The notes: a model not told the origin generated them from the sequence alone. Positions 43,752 through 53,040 are shown, numbered from the stretch's first letter. The stretch is 64,000 nt of DNA from Maridesulfovibrio frigidus DSM 17176 (GCF_000711735.1 NZ_JONL01000005.1:186001-250000), one strand, 5' to 3'. Numbers and translations are program-made.

Positions 43752-46700
43752 CTATGAATCATCAGTGTCGGGACCGGACTTATTTGCTTCTACGGACTTC
43801 GGCTCACCCGGTGAAGAATAAGTATTGCCCTTTTTAGCGCTTTTCCGCTCGATTATCTTCAAAAGCTGAACATAGAATAGCGGAACAAATAATACCCCGA
43901 GAATCGTTGCGGCAATCATACCCGCAAAAACTGAAGTACCTAGTGCATGACGACTACCAGATCCGGCACCTGTTGCGATAACAAGTGGAATAACACCAAG
44001 GATAAATGCAAATGAGGTCATCAAAATAGGTCGGAAGCGTAAATGAGCTGCTTCAACGGCAGCCTCAACGAACGGCATACCACCCTCATATTTCTGCTTC
44101 GCAAATTCAACGATAAGAATCGCATTTTTTGCGGCCAGACCAATGAGCATAATTAACCCGATTTGCGCATAAACGTTGTTATCAAGTCCGCGCAACCATT
44201 GTCCTGCAATCGCCCCGAATACACCGAGCGGCACCGCAAAAACAATAGCCAGCGGAATAATCCAGCTCTCATACTGAGCAGCAAGAACGAGGAATACCAT
44301 GAGCACAGCGAGCGCAAAAATAACTACAATTTCGCCGCCGGACTGTTTTTCCTGATAGGCAATGTTCGTCCACTCATAACTGTACCCTCTAGGAAGATTT
44401 TCACTGGCAACTTCTTCCATGGTAGAAAGAACCTGTCCGGAACTAATGCCCGGAGCACCCGATGCTGTGATTTCAACTGCCTTGAAAAGGTTGTAACGAC
44501 GGATATATTCCGGCCCGAAAATCTTCTTGCTTGTTACCAAGGTAGACAGAGGAATCATCTTCCCCGTGTCACCGCGCACATAGAATTTAGCGATGTCATC
44601 AGGGCTGGTTCTAAACTCAGAAGCGGCCTGTGCCATAACGCGATATGTTCTACCGAATTTATTGAAATCGTTAATATAAAAACCGCCGAGGAAAGTCTGT
44701 AAGGAGCTGAATATTTCATTCAGAGGAATTCCTAGCTTACGCACTTTATCACGGTCAACTTCTACATAAATCTGAGGAACCGTGGCACTGAAAGGAGTGA
44801 ATGTATACGCAATTTCAGGACGTTGTGAGGCTTTCTCTGAAAAATCTTTTGCGACCTTCGCAAGCTCTTCAATAGACCCGCCAGACCTATCCTGCAGTTC
44901 AAACTGCATACCACCGGTTGCTCCGATACCATTGATTGGAGGGGGGTTAAATACTGCAATCTTTGCGTCTTGAACTCCAGCCAACTTGCGCTGCACTTTC
45001 TGCATAATTGCAGACACATGAAGTGAAGGATCTTTACGGTCATCCCAAGATTCAAGGATAACGAAAACCGTTGAAGTATAAGATGAATAAGTCGCAGTCA
45101 CAAGGTTGAACCCACCAAGTGCGAAGAAAGCCTTAACTCCGGGTTCATCATTTAAAAGAGCTTCAACTTCAGCAACAGCCACATCGGAACGGGCCAATGA
45201 TGCACCTTCAGGTAGCTGCACGTTAACCATGAAATACCCCTGATCTTCATCAGGAACAAATCCTGTAGGTACTGTTCCAAAAAGGGACCATGTGGCTCCC
45301 ATAAGAGCAGCAAAGACAATCAAGGCAATTACAGACTTCCTGATTATCAGCCTTACTGTGGCAGTATATCCTTTAGTAATTATGTCGAAATATTTATTAA
45401 ACTTACCGAAGAACCACCCCAGAGGGCCACGAGCATCTTTCTGAGGGCGTAATAGCAATGCACACATCGCAGGAGAAAAAGTCAGTGCATTTACCGATGA
45501 AATCGCAACAGAAACAGCAAGGGTCAGCGCAAACTGTTTATATAGCTGACCGGAAATACCACCCATAAATGCTACCGGAATAAACACCGCGATAAGAACA
45601 ACGGTCGTCGCAACAATCGGTCCCGTAACCTCTTTCATTGCTTCTTTCGTCGCCTCTCTCGGGTCCATACCGTCATCATCAATTTTTTTCTGGACGGCCT
45701 CAACCACTACAATAGCATCATCAACAACAATCCCGATTGCGAGCACCATCCCGAAGAGAGTCAGCGTATTGATAGAGAAGCCCAGCCCCTGAAATGATGC
45801 AAACGTACCAATAAGAGAAACCGGTACAGCAAGCATAGGGACGATTGTAGCTCTTAAATTCTGCAAAAAGATAAAAACAACTAAAAAGACAAGGACCATA
45901 GCCTCGTAAAGAGTACTCATAACCTCATCAATAGAAGCGGTAACAAACAAAGTAGTATCGTAAGGAATGTCATACGCAATTCCTTCTGGAAAATACGTAG
46001 AGAGCTCCTGCATTGTTGACCTTACTTGCCCAACAATATCGAGAGCATTTGCTCCTGGTAGCTGATAAACAAGAAGCATTGCAGCAGCAGCTTCATCCTG
46101 TCTACTAAAAGCGATATAAGCCTTGGAACCCATCTCAACAGTACCGACATCTTTAATTCTGATAGTACTACCATCAGGATTAGCCTTTACTATTATCCGT
46201 TCAAACTCTTTAGGATCGCTGAGCCTTCCCTTAACACGAACAGAAAGCTGAAATTGCTGATTTGATGCGGCGGGCGGCTGTCCCACCTGTCCAGCAGGAG
46301 CCTGTAGATTTTGCTCCTGAACAACACTAATGATATCATCTGCAGTAATTCCAAGCTGAGCCATTTTGTCGGGATCAAGCCAGATACGCATACCGTAATC
46401 CTGATCACCGAAGAGAGTAATACTACCTACTCCGGGAATTCGGGCAATAGCATCATAAAGATTTATTTTAGCGTAGTTATTCAGGAAAAGAGCATCAAAA
46501 GATTCATTCGGGGAAACGAGACTGACCGCACAGATCATACTGGCTGACTGCTTTTTAACGCTTACACCGGACTGTCTTACTTCAGAAGGAAGCTGAGGAT
46601 TCGCAAGAGCTACCCGGTTCTGAACATCAACGGTTGCCAATTCAAGGTCGCGACCAAGTTCAAAAGTAACATTCAAAACAAGTCTACCATCATTAGAACT

Positions 46701-46943
46701 GATGGAGTTCATGTAAAGCATATCCTGCGCGCCGTTAACCTGTTCCTCAATCGGAGCAGCAACGGTTTGCTCTACAACGTCAGAACTTGCACCATTATAG
46801 GTGGTAGTAACCTGAACGGTCGGGGGTGCTATTTCCGGATACTGGGCAACAGGCAAAGTAAAAATACTTAAAAGCCCTACCAGCGTAATGACGATAGATA
46901 TAACTGATGAAAAAATCGGTCTGTCGATGAAAAAATTGACCAT
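43752..46943 (-). CDS. RND efflux pump inner-membrane transporter (AcrB/MexB type)
   Basis: 1063 residues, typical of HAE1-family pumps. N-terminal FFIDRPIFSSVISIVITLVG, 12 helices with two large periplasmic loops, the proton-relay residues in GIVVDDAIVVVEA (paired Asp, helix 4) and IGLAAKNAILIVEF (Lys, helix 10), and AcrB-type motifs AQLGITADDII and PQIYVEVDRDK. Exports hydrophobic compounds by a proton-driven three-step rotation. It is transcribed with the periplasmic adaptor (46985-48184), 41 nt upstream. No outer-membrane TolC-type gene is in the operon, so an unlinked one must be used. Regulator not identified in the window. Confidence 0.95.
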   Translation of the reverse strand: MVNFFIDRPIFSSVISIVITLVGLLSIFTLPVAQYPEIAPPTVQVTTTYNGASSDVVEQTVAAPIEEQVNGAQDMLYMNSISSNDGRLVLNVTFELGRDLELATVDVQNRVALANPQLPSEVRQSGVSVKKQSASMICAVSLVSPNESFDALFLNNYAKINLYDAIARIPGVGSITLFGDQDYGMRIWLDPDKMAQLGITADDIISVVQEQNLQAPAGQVGQPPAASNQQFQLSVRVKGRLSDPKEFERIIVKANPDGSTIRIKDVGTVEMGSKAYIAFSRQDEAAAAMLLVYQLPGANALDIVGQVRSTMQELSTYFPEGIAYDIPYDTTLFVTASIDEVMSTLYEAMVLVFLVVFIFLQNLRATIVPMLAVPVSLIGTFASFQGLGFSINTLTLFGMVLAIGIVVDDAIVVVEAVQKKIDDDGMDPREATKEAMKEVTGPIVATTVVLIAVFIPVAFMGGISGQLYKQFALTLAVSVAISSVNALTFSPAMCALLLRPQKDARGPLGWFFGKFNKYFDIITKGYTATVRLIIRKSVIALIVFAALMGATWSLFGTVPTGFVPDEDQGYFMVNVQLPEGASLARSDVAVAEVEALLNDEPGVKAFFALGGFNLVTATYSSYTSTVFVILESWDDRKDPSLHVSAIMQKVQRKLAGVQDAKIAVFNPPPINGIGATGGMQFELQDRSGGSIEELAKVAKDFSEKASQRPEIAYTFTPFSATVPQIYVEVDRDKVRKLGIPLNEIFSSLQTFLGGFYINDFNKFGRTYRVMAQAASEFRTSPDDIAKFYVRGDTGKMIPLSTLVTSKKIFGPEYIRRYNLFKAVEITASGAPGISSGQVLSTMEEVASENLPRGYSYEWTNIAYQEKQSGGEIVVIFALAVLMVFLVLAAQYESWIIPLAIVFAVPLGVFGAIAGQWLRGLDNNVYAQIGLIMLIGLAAKNAILIVEFAKQKYEGGMPFVEAAVEAAHLRFRPILMTSFAFILGVIPLVIATGAGSGSRHALGTSVFAGMIAATILGVLFVPLFYVQLLKIIERKSAKKGNTYSSPGEPKSVEANKSGPDTDDS

Positions 46944-46984
46944 TGTCGTTCCCTATTTATGAGCTAAAAGCGAAGTAATGCGCG

Positions 46985-48184
46985 CTATTCAGGTTTTGCA
47001 GTCTCAGTATTACTCGTCTCAGCACCTACAACCTCAGGAGCAACCACTGTTCCGGGTCTGATTTTATTCACACCGTCAGCAATAATCAGGTCACCCTCTT
47101 TGAGACCCTTCTCAATTACAGCACTCTGATCATTGGCAAATGCAACATCTACAACCCTTTCGATGACCGTCCCATTGGTGGCAACAGTAAGAACAGATTT
47201 TCTGCCCTGAATATCTAAGAGAGCTCTAGCTGGAACAACCAATGCATTTTTAAAATTCTTAAGCAGGACTATAACTTTTGCATACTGCCCATCTCTAAGC
47301 AGCTGCTCAGGGTTTGGAAATTCTGCTCTGAGGCCGAGAGTTCCTGTGGTGGAATCAACTGCACGATCCGCCATACTGAACGTACCGTTTTGATCGAAGA
47401 GTTTGCCATCAGCAAGAACGATTTGAAGTTCCTGAGTGCGCTGAGGCTCACCGTTCTGCCTCCGTTCATCCATATCCTTAACGGTCAACAGATACTCACG
47501 TTCAGGAATACTGAAATTAACATAAATATTTTTAACATCTGAAACCGTTGCAAGGAGAGTTGATTCCTTGGCAATAAGAGCTCCGAGATTCGCTTGAGTT
47601 CGCCCGATGATACCAGTCATGGGAGACTCAATCTTGGTGAAGGCAACGTTTAAACGAGCCTCTTTAACTGATGCTTTTGAATTGCTGAGCTGGGCTTCAA
47701 GAACCTGCTTGTCTGTTGCCTTGGTATCATATTCATCACGACTGACAGCGCCTTGCTCAAACAAAGTTTTAAATCTGTTATAGTCTGTGGTGGCTTTAGC
47801 CAACTGAGCCCGACTTCTAGCAAGTTCAGCGTCAGCTTTATTCAGAGCCTCATTATATGGACGGGGGTCAATCACGAAAAGCAGCTGATCTTTATCTACA
47901 AGTTCACCTTCATCGAAATGACGAGATTTGAGATATCCTTCAACCCGCGAACGAATTTCAACAGTCTTTTTAGCTTCAACCTGAGCAACATATGATCCCA
48001 TCACAGGGAAATCTTCCACCCCGACTTTAACAACTTTCAAAGGGATCGCTTTTACTTCAGCAGCCTTCTCGCTGTCATCAAAACACCCTGCAACAAATAC
48101 AAGAGAAGCTACCATGCACATTAAAAGCACGCTTTTTACAGACATGTTTTTAACAGCTCTTTTACGACTAAATTGAAAATTCAC
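46985..48184 (-). CDS. RND efflux periplasmic adaptor (AcrA/MexA type), lipoprotein
   Basis: 399 residues from a GTG at 48184, chosen because AAGGGG lies 7 nt upstream; other starts (48205, 48145) lack one. N-terminal basic region, hydrophobic segment and lipobox VAGC (Cys about 34), so it is membrane-anchored. Then the adaptor domain order: VEIRSRVEGYLKSRHFDEGELV (lipoyl part), a coiled-coil hairpin ARSRAQLAKATTDYNRF...EARLNVAFTKIESPM, beta-barrel and membrane-proximal domains. It connects the pump to an outer-membrane channel. Confidence 0.94.
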   Translation of the reverse strand: MNFQFSRKRAVKNMSVKSVLLMCMVASLVFVAGCFDDSEKAAEVKAIPLKVVKVGVEDFPVMGSYVAQVEAKKTVEIRSRVEGYLKSRHFDEGELVDKDQLLFVIDPRPYNEALNKADAELARSRAQLAKATTDYNRFKTLFEQGAVSRDEYDTKATDKQVLEAQLSNSKASVKEARLNVAFTKIESPMTGIIGRTQANLGALIAKESTLLATVSDVKNIYVNFSIPEREYLLTVKDMDERRQNGEPQRTQELQIVLADGKLFDQNGTFSMADRAVDSTTGTLGLRAEFPNPEQLLRDGQYAKVIVLLKNFKNALVVPARALLDIQGRKSVLTVATNGTVIERVVDVAFANDQSAVIEKGLKEGDLIIADGVNKIRPGTVVAPEVVGAETSNTETAKPE

Positions 48185-48366
48185 AGGAACACCCCTTAGG
48201 CACATTATATAAATGCTGAATCAATAAAGTTTAAACCACGCAAGAAAGGCAAATTCCCACTACCACCAGAGATATGAGAAACGTAACTCATTACTTATCC
48301 GAACAAAAGAAAATTATACTTCAACTAATATCGAATCAACGCTCTTATAGGCAAAGATCCGCCTTT

Positions 48367-48669
48367 TTAATGATGCATCCGGCCTTTAACCCTTTCTATA
48401 GCCCTCGGCACTTCGCCTTTCACCAGCTTTCTCAATTGCTCATATCCCACTGCGAACTCTTCACTAGGATAGGTCCTATCAATAACACTGGAAGAATACA
48501 GGCTCGGAACAGAATTTAAAAGTACACAAACAATATCAAAGAGGCATTTATCACACTGACAAAATTCATATTCCTGATTATCAATGAAGGCTTTCAGTTC
48601 GTCATAAACAACTTGTTCAGTCAGATTAACGATTTCACCGGACTTGAAAAATTCACTAAATGTCAGCAT
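48367..48669 (-). CDS. ComFB-like cysteine-rich protein
   Basis: 100 residues with the ComFB (late competence) pattern: a conserved helix NLTEQVVYDELKAF, then CQCDKCLFDIVCVLLNSVP (Cys37, Cys39, Cys42, Cys48), followed by Tyr-Ser-Ser. ComFB-domain proteins in cyanobacteria and others have recently been reported to bind c-di-GMP (recalled; check the literature). A GGDEF diguanylate cyclase starts about 60 nt further along on the same strand (upstream of this gene: 48732-49973), so this may be a matched producer/receptor pair. ATG at 48669 with TGGAGG 5 nt upstream. Cytosolic. Confidence 0.8.
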   Translation of the reverse strand: MLTFSEFFKSGEIVNLTEQVVYDELKAFIDNQEYEFCQCDKCLFDIVCVLLNSVPSLYSSSVIDRTYPSEEFAVGYEQLRKLVKGEVPRAIERVKGRMHH

Positions 48670-48731
48670 TGTTCCTCCAGAGTCAAAGAGTCAGAAGAAT
48701 TACATCCAATTAACAATAACGGCTACAAAAA

Positions 48732-49973
48732 TCAGACAATTTCACACACAACCTTGTTCCTGCCCGAGGTTTTCGCCTCGTAGAGTAAAGCATCCGCCCT
48801 GTTAATCAGAGCATCAAGGCCGAGGCTTGAGTTTGTACTAACTCCGAGAGAAACCGTAAATTTTATTGTATTACCCCTATGGGAAATAGAATAACCTTCA
48901 ATTATTTCTCTGAAACCGTCCACAAACTCTTCAAGTTCTTCAGGGTCAACATCCTCTACAATAACTGTAAACTCTTCACCACCGAAACGGGCAGAAAGGC
49001 CAACGGAATCAAAATAGTCAGAGAGTCTGGCTGAAAACCCCTTCAAGACCAAGTCCCCTACATCATGACCATAGGTATCATTAACATTTTTGAAGTAATC
49101 GATATCAAGCATTACAATTGCCAGTTTTCTGCCACTTTCTTCTAGATCAAGAAACAAAGGCTCAGCATATTCAAAGAAGTAACGTCTATTCCAGATGCCC
49201 GTAAGATAATCTTTATTTGCACGCATTCTAGATTCTTCAAGCAACTCAAGCATCTCTAAGTTTGAGTTAACCCTGCACAAAATTTCTTCTACACTCGCAC
49301 TCTTATGAATAAAGTCATTCGCCCCTGTTTTCAGAAATAAAGGGGCTGTCCGCGTGTCCTCATCTGACGACAATACAATTATGCTAAGCTCATCCATATG
49401 ATGAGTTACCCGTAATTTTGCTGTCAGCTCACGCCCATCCATCCCCGGCATAGTGTAATCTGTCAGAATCAGTCTAATATCAGGATTTTGCTCAAAAACC
49501 TTGCAAGCATCCTCACCGCTTTCAGCGTCAAGAACTGTCAGCCCCTGCCTTTGCAATATATCCGAAATCCAATGCCGTATGGTTATGGAATCATCCACAA
49601 CCATCACTTTTATTCTTCTATTGTTGTAAACACGTTTGACAATTCGAACTATATATTCGGAATATTCTGTTTTCTTTAAGACGTAATCAACTATGTTTTT
49701 GTTCTGAATAGCCTGAAGCTGGTCCTCGTCTAATGAGGCAGTTACGACAATTGCGGGGATACCATTATTAACCAAAAGGTCGATACCATCCCCGGACTCA
49801 TGCCCCTCGTAGACCAAACTGCTAAGACCAACAAAATATTTATTTTGTTTAATCATCTTAGCAGCATCTTCCAGATTGTATGCAGTGTCACACTCGAAAT
49901 CAGCAAGTTCCAAAGTCATTTTTATAAAATAAGCCGTCACCCTGCTGGCATCAATTATTAAGACTTTATCCAC
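48732..49973 (-). CDS. Response regulator with two receivers and a GGDEF diguanylate cyclase
   Basis: 413 residues from a GTG at 49973, chosen because GGGGAG lies 7 nt upstream; an ATG at 50012 is an alternative. Two receiver domains in tandem: the first (about 1-118) has a less typical acceptor region, the second (about 123-240) has VMVVDDSITIRHWI, LTDYTMPGMDG and a final KSAS turn. The GGDEF domain (about 250-410) carries NRRYFFE, the substrate site RFGGEEF and no RxxD inhibitory site at the usual five-residue spacing, so product inhibition may be weak. Makes c-di-GMP from GTP. Its kinase is not adjacent. A ComFB-like gene follows on the same strand. Confidence 0.93.
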   Translation of the reverse strand: MDKVLIIDASRVTAYFIKMTLELADFECDTAYNLEDAAKMIKQNKYFVGLSSLVYEGHESGDGIDLLVNNGIPAIVVTASLDEDQLQAIQNKNIVDYVLKKTEYSEYIVRIVKRVYNNRRIKVMVVDDSITIRHWISDILQRQGLTVLDAESGEDACKVFEQNPDIRLILTDYTMPGMDGRELTAKLRVTHHMDELSIIVLSSDEDTRTAPLFLKTGANDFIHKSASVEEILCRVNSNLEMLELLEESRMRANKDYLTGIWNRRYFFEYAEPLFLDLEESGRKLAIVMLDIDYFKNVNDTYGHDVGDLVLKGFSARLSDYFDSVGLSARFGGEEFTVIVEDVDPEELEEFVDGFREIIEGYSISHRGNTIKFTVSLGVSTNSSLGLDALINRADALLYEAKTSGRNKVVCEIV

Positions 49974-50103
49974 AGCTAAACTCCCCATAAATAACATTTC
50001 AACGACACGCATAAAGAAAAAATGAGCCTAAATAAAAGTAACTAATTACGCTCACGCTTTATTTTTAAGCTGTAAATCTATCACCTAACAAAAGAAATTA
50101 TAA

Positions 50104-50520
50104 TTAACTGCGAGTGCATGTTTCGCAACCACAGACAGAGTACTTACTACTGCTTTTAGCCTGTCCATACAAAAGTTTAATTTTTTTTCTAAAAATATCA
50201 ACTTCGTCCATATCAACAGGGCCTTCTGAATCTAAATATCCAAGCTCTGCCAGGCAAAATTCATGCTTCGGAGTTCCCACTAATCTCTCAACTATTTTGC
50301 AGGCACATTTTTTATCGCAACCATCTATTATGATAAGGTCATTAACTCTCTTCGCCTTATCAACATATTCATCAAGCCCCGCAGCTATTCCTGCAATACT
50401 GATCATCTCAGCAAAGCCATTTTCCGCCATTTTCACGGCAATAGCATTCGAGACCTGCCCCGATTTTAATGCTCCAGAGCAGCTTACCACAAGAAAGCCA
50501 GTTTCGTATTTTTCAAGCAT
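50104..50520 (-). CDS. DGC-domain putative zinc-binding protein
   Basis: 138 residues with the DGC-domain pattern: VVSCSGALKSGQVSNAIAVKMAE near the N terminus (Cys14), a central DGCDKKCAC (Cys68, Cys72, Cys74), FCLAELGY (Cys89) and a C-terminal CGCETC. Family called putative zinc-binding; activity not established. It occurs with ArsR-type regulators and permeases in metal or metalloid clusters. ATG at 50520 with AAGGGGGG upstream. It is the last gene of the permease cluster region, but a terminator separates it from the permease gene, so it has its own promoter. Confidence 0.83.
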   Translation of the reverse strand: MLEKYETGFLVVSCSGALKSGQVSNAIAVKMAENGFAEMISIAGIAAGLDEYVDKAKRVNDLIIIDGCDKKCACKIVERLVGTPKHEFCLAELGYLDSEGPVDMDEVDIFRKKIKLLYGQAKSSSKYSVCGCETCTRS

Positions 50521-50592
50521 AAGCCCCCCTTAAAAAATTCTCTATAACTCTTTTTAACATATTTAATATTCAAAAAAAACTTAAAACGACAA

Positions 50593-50630
50593 AAGCTTGC
50601 TCCAATTGTTATTCAATCAGAGCAAGCCTT
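50593..50630 (-). terminator. Terminator of the permease gene (minus strand)
   Basis: On the minus strand GGCTTGCTC ... GAGCAAGC closing a 17-nt loop, followed by TTTTGTCGTTTT; lies just after the permease stop at 50653. Confidence 0.75.
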
Positions 50631-50652
50631 TATTCCGATTTGCAGTAAAATG

Positions 50653-51765
50653 CTAAATAATCATATTAAATAAATATCCGACCAAAAGAATCCCGCAACC
50701 GACAACGCCCACAAAGACTGCAATCAACTTAGGCTTTAATACTTTTCGGAGTATAACCATTTCGGGAAGTGAAAGAGCAATAACACTCATCATAAAAGCA
50801 AGCACAGTCCCTAAAGCAGCCCCCTTACCAAGTAAGGCTTCGACAATCGGAATGACACCAGCAGCGTTGGTATACATAGGAATTCCCATTAATACAGAGA
50901 CGGGAACTGCCCACCAGGCCTCTTTGCCCATGATAGAAACCATCATCCCTTCAGGAACATAGCCGTGAATCGCTGCCCCGGCGGCAATACCTAGCACCAT
51001 ATACAACCAAACTTTTCCGACAATATCCTTCACAGACTCGAGACCGAAATCAACGCGCTCTTCAATAGACATACTCCCCTGCACAGCGCTTTTATCAGCA
51101 GTAGCTAGCTTAACCCAGCCTTCTACATGCTTCTCCATGCCCAGCCTTCCGATAATCCAACCGGCAACTATGGCTATAGTAATCCCGGTTACAAAATATA
51201 AAGTGGCAATTTTCCAGCCCATCAGGCCGTAAAGGAGCACCAAAGCTACTTCGTTAACCATAGGTGCTGAAATAAGGAATGAAAAAGTAACTCCGAGAGG
51301 CACGCCACCTGCCACAAATCCGATAAAAAGTGGAACAGCTGAACAGGAACAAAATGGTGTAACAACGCCTAAAAGAGCAGCCAGTACATTTCCAACCGAT
51401 TCCCTGCGTCCAGCCAGTACTTTCCGCGTCCACTCAACGGTTACATAAGAACGAATTATTCCAATACCAAAAACTACAATTCCAAGCAGCATCAGCACTT
51501 TTGGAGTGTCATATACAAAAAACTGAACTGTCCCGCCAAGCCTGCTTCCCTCTACAAGGCCCAGCAAATCAAAGGCGAAATATTTCGAAAACCCAAGCAA
51601 TTGCGAATACAATGCATACCAGATCACGACAGCTACGGCCAAAACGGCCCAAAGCGCCTTCCCTTTGAGCATTGGAGGCTTTTTCTCAACCTTTTTGACA
51701 TTCGCACCAAGTTCTTCGAGTTTATTTCCTGAACACGCACACGGACTGATATTTAATTCTTCCAT
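50653..51765 (-). CDS. Permease of the DUF318/SO_0444 (ArsP-like) family
   Basis: 370 residues from the ATG at 51765 (GAGGTG upstream; a start at 51777 lacks it). A cytosolic N terminus with CACSGNKLEELG, then about eight to ten helices. The family signature TPFCSCSAVPLFIGFVAGG (about 135-153) with adjacent cysteines is characteristic of membrane permeases that export organoarsenicals or related metalloid compounds (ArsP) or of uncharacterised DUF318 members. Encoded with an ArsR-type repressor (51848-52177) whose likely operator sits directly upstream of this gene. Substrate unproven. Confidence 0.88.
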   Translation of the reverse strand: MEELNISPCACSGNKLEELGANVKKVEKKPPMLKGKALWAVLAVAVVIWYALYSQLLGFSKYFAFDLLGLVEGSRLGGTVQFFVYDTPKVLMLLGIVVFGIGIIRSYVTVEWTRKVLAGRRESVGNVLAALLGVVTPFCSCSAVPLFIGFVAGGVPLGVTFSFLISAPMVNEVALVLLYGLMGWKIATLYFVTGITIAIVAGWIIGRLGMEKHVEGWVKLATADKSAVQGSMSIEERVDFGLESVKDIVGKVWLYMVLGIAAGAAIHGYVPEGMMVSIMGKEAWWAVPVSVLMGIPMYTNAAGVIPIVEALLGKGAALGTVLAFMMSVIALSLPEMVILRKVLKPKLIAVFVGVVGCGILLVGYLFNMII

Positions 51766-51784
51766 TACACACCTCAATATTGTT

Positions 51785-51806
51785 TATTTTGCCAAATACG
51801 AAAATA
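51785..51806. promoter_or_regulatory. Probable ArsR operator before the permease gene
   Basis: TATTTTGCCAAATACGAAAATA, with inverted TATTTT/AAAATA ends, 20-42 bp upstream of the permease ATG. Its core TATTTTGCCAAATA occurs exactly in inverted orientation before the arsR-like gene at 52200-52213. Confidence 0.65.
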
Positions 51807-51847
51807 CCAAACCAAAAAAAAGGGAACAAGAGAACGAGCTCTTCGCC

Positions 51848-52177
51848 TTACAATCTCTTGATCGAGTTTGAAGCATAATCCTTAACTTGACTTTCTAGAT
51901 GCTTACCAAGAAAATCATTTAAACAACCCAAAAATCCGGGAACACAATCCATCTGCAAACTGTAGTACACGTTTGTTCCACGCTTACTATGCTTCAGAAC
52001 TCCAGCTTCTTTCAATAAAGAGAGATGTTTCGAAACAGTAGAAATATCTCTCCCGACGAGCGGAACAATATCGCATACACAAAGCTCCCCTTCACAAAGA
52101 GCCTCTACAATAACAAGTCTGCTTGGATGGCCCAGCGCTTTGAAAACTTTCGCTTTTGCTTCAATATTTTTATTCAC
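51848..52177 (-). CDS. ArsR/SmtB family transcriptional repressor
   Basis: 109 residues. Winged helix-turn-helix with KALGHPSRLVIVEAL and DISTVSKHLSLLKEAGVL (about residues 43-60), plus the metal-binding motif ELCVCD (Cys33, Cys35) in the first helix region, the site used by As(III)-sensing ArsR proteins. Start is GTG at 52177 with GGGAG 6 nt upstream. Predicted to repress its own gene and the permease gene; exact 14-bp operator copies lie in front of both. Inducer probably a thiophilic metal or metalloid; the exact ion is not determined. Confidence 0.92.
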   Translation of the reverse strand: MNKNIEAKAKVFKALGHPSRLVIVEALCEGELCVCDIVPLVGRDISTVSKHLSLLKEAGVLKHSKRGTNVYYSLQMDCVPGFLGCLNDFLGKHLESQVKDYASNSIKRL

Positions 52178-52193
52178 ACACTACTCCCTATTG

Positions 52194-52213
52194 TTTTGCT
52201 ATTTGGCAAAATA
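52194..52213. promoter_or_regulatory. Probable ArsR operator before the arsR-like gene
   Basis: TTTTGC-TATTTG-GCAAAA inverted repeat (52194-52211) about 17-34 bp upstream of the GTG start, containing the exact complement of the 14-bp core at 51785-51798. Confidence 0.65.
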
Positions 52214-52236
52214 CGAAACAATGCTTTCTTTGTCAA

Positions 52237-52740
52237 CTAAGAACTATGTCGCCCGGCTTCGCTTTTCCACTCGCGAACAATATTACGAACTCGTTCATAC
52301 ATTTCGCTATCTTCATCGTAATGCTCTGCAAATACATGGAGGCAGGTTCCACCACGCGGAGAAAAAACTCCTTTCACACGCATCCAGAGAGGAGAAAGCC
52401 TAGTTACAAAGTCATCTAAAATATTATTAGTGATGGTTTCCATAAAGGACTGATGATTGCGGTATGCACCCATGTAGAGCTTAAAGCTTTTAGACTCAAC
52501 ACACACTTCATTAGGAATGTATTCCACTATAATGTTGGCAAAATCAGGCTGCCCTGTAACAGGACAAAGAGAAGTGTATTCAGGAAATTCTATACTTATA
52601 AGATATGGGCGTCCTGGAAAATTATTTGGAAAAACCTCTAGAATATCAGAACTTGGAGAATCGTAATTGTAACGGGTCTCCCCGCCTGCACCTAGAGTTT
52701 TCAACGCATCTGTATTGTCCTGGCTTTTGGTGGTTTTCAT
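52237..52740 (-). CDS. queF: NADPH-dependent 7-cyano-7-deazaguanine reductase
   Basis: 167 residues, the short YkvM-like type of QueF. Active-site region EYTSLCPVTGQPDFANI with catalytic Cys59 and Asp66; FKLYMGAYRNHQ (about 97-108) matches the NADPH/quinone-reductase-like part. Reduces preQ0 to preQ1, the last free-base step to queuosine. ATG at 52740 with AGGGAG upstream. The divergent neighbour is a YhhQ-type queuosine-precursor transporter, so this is a small queuosine locus. A structured intergenic region (52805-53009) separates the two. Confidence 0.95.
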   Translation of the reverse strand: MKTTKSQDNTDALKTLGAGGETRYNYDSPSSDILEVFPNNFPGRPYLISIEFPEYTSLCPVTGQPDFANIIVEYIPNEVCVESKSFKLYMGAYRNHQSFMETITNNILDDFVTRLSPLWMRVKGVFSPRGGTCLHVFAEHYDEDSEMYERVRNIVREWKSEAGRHSS

Positions 52741-52804
52741 AAAGTTTCTCCCTAAATATATGTTGCCAGCATAAAGCTGTAATTAAATTCATTCTCAAAA
52801 ACAG

Positions 52805-53009
52805 AAGGCCGTGAGCAGATAACAGCTTATCAATTAAAAGAAAACTCCCGCTAAGAGCAGAATCTTACCGAAATACGGCCTTTTTTCCATTTTGACTTTT
52901 CTTAGCAATACAGGCAAGCCTTCTTTCGACAACATTTTCAGGCCCCGAAGCAGATCTGTCGAGGTGCGGGACTTTCTCCCTTTTGCTCGTATCGGGCAGA
53001 CTCTGCTTC
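52805..53009. promoter_or_regulatory. Structured divergent region between queF and yhhQ
   Basis: Two paired elements: AAGGCCGT (52805-52812) with ACGGCCTT (52875-52882) enclosing hairpin GATAA-CAGC-TTATC (52818-52831), followed on the plus strand by six T, and GAAGCAGA (52947-52954) with TCTGCTTC (53002-53009) just before yhhQ, enclosing GGGA-CTTTC-TCCC. The first could be an attenuating terminator in the yhhQ leader. It does not match the preQ1-I, -II or -III riboswitch motifs I know. Confidence 0.4.
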
Positions 53010-53040
53010 ATGACAAGAACCATCAACACAAGGGAATCTA

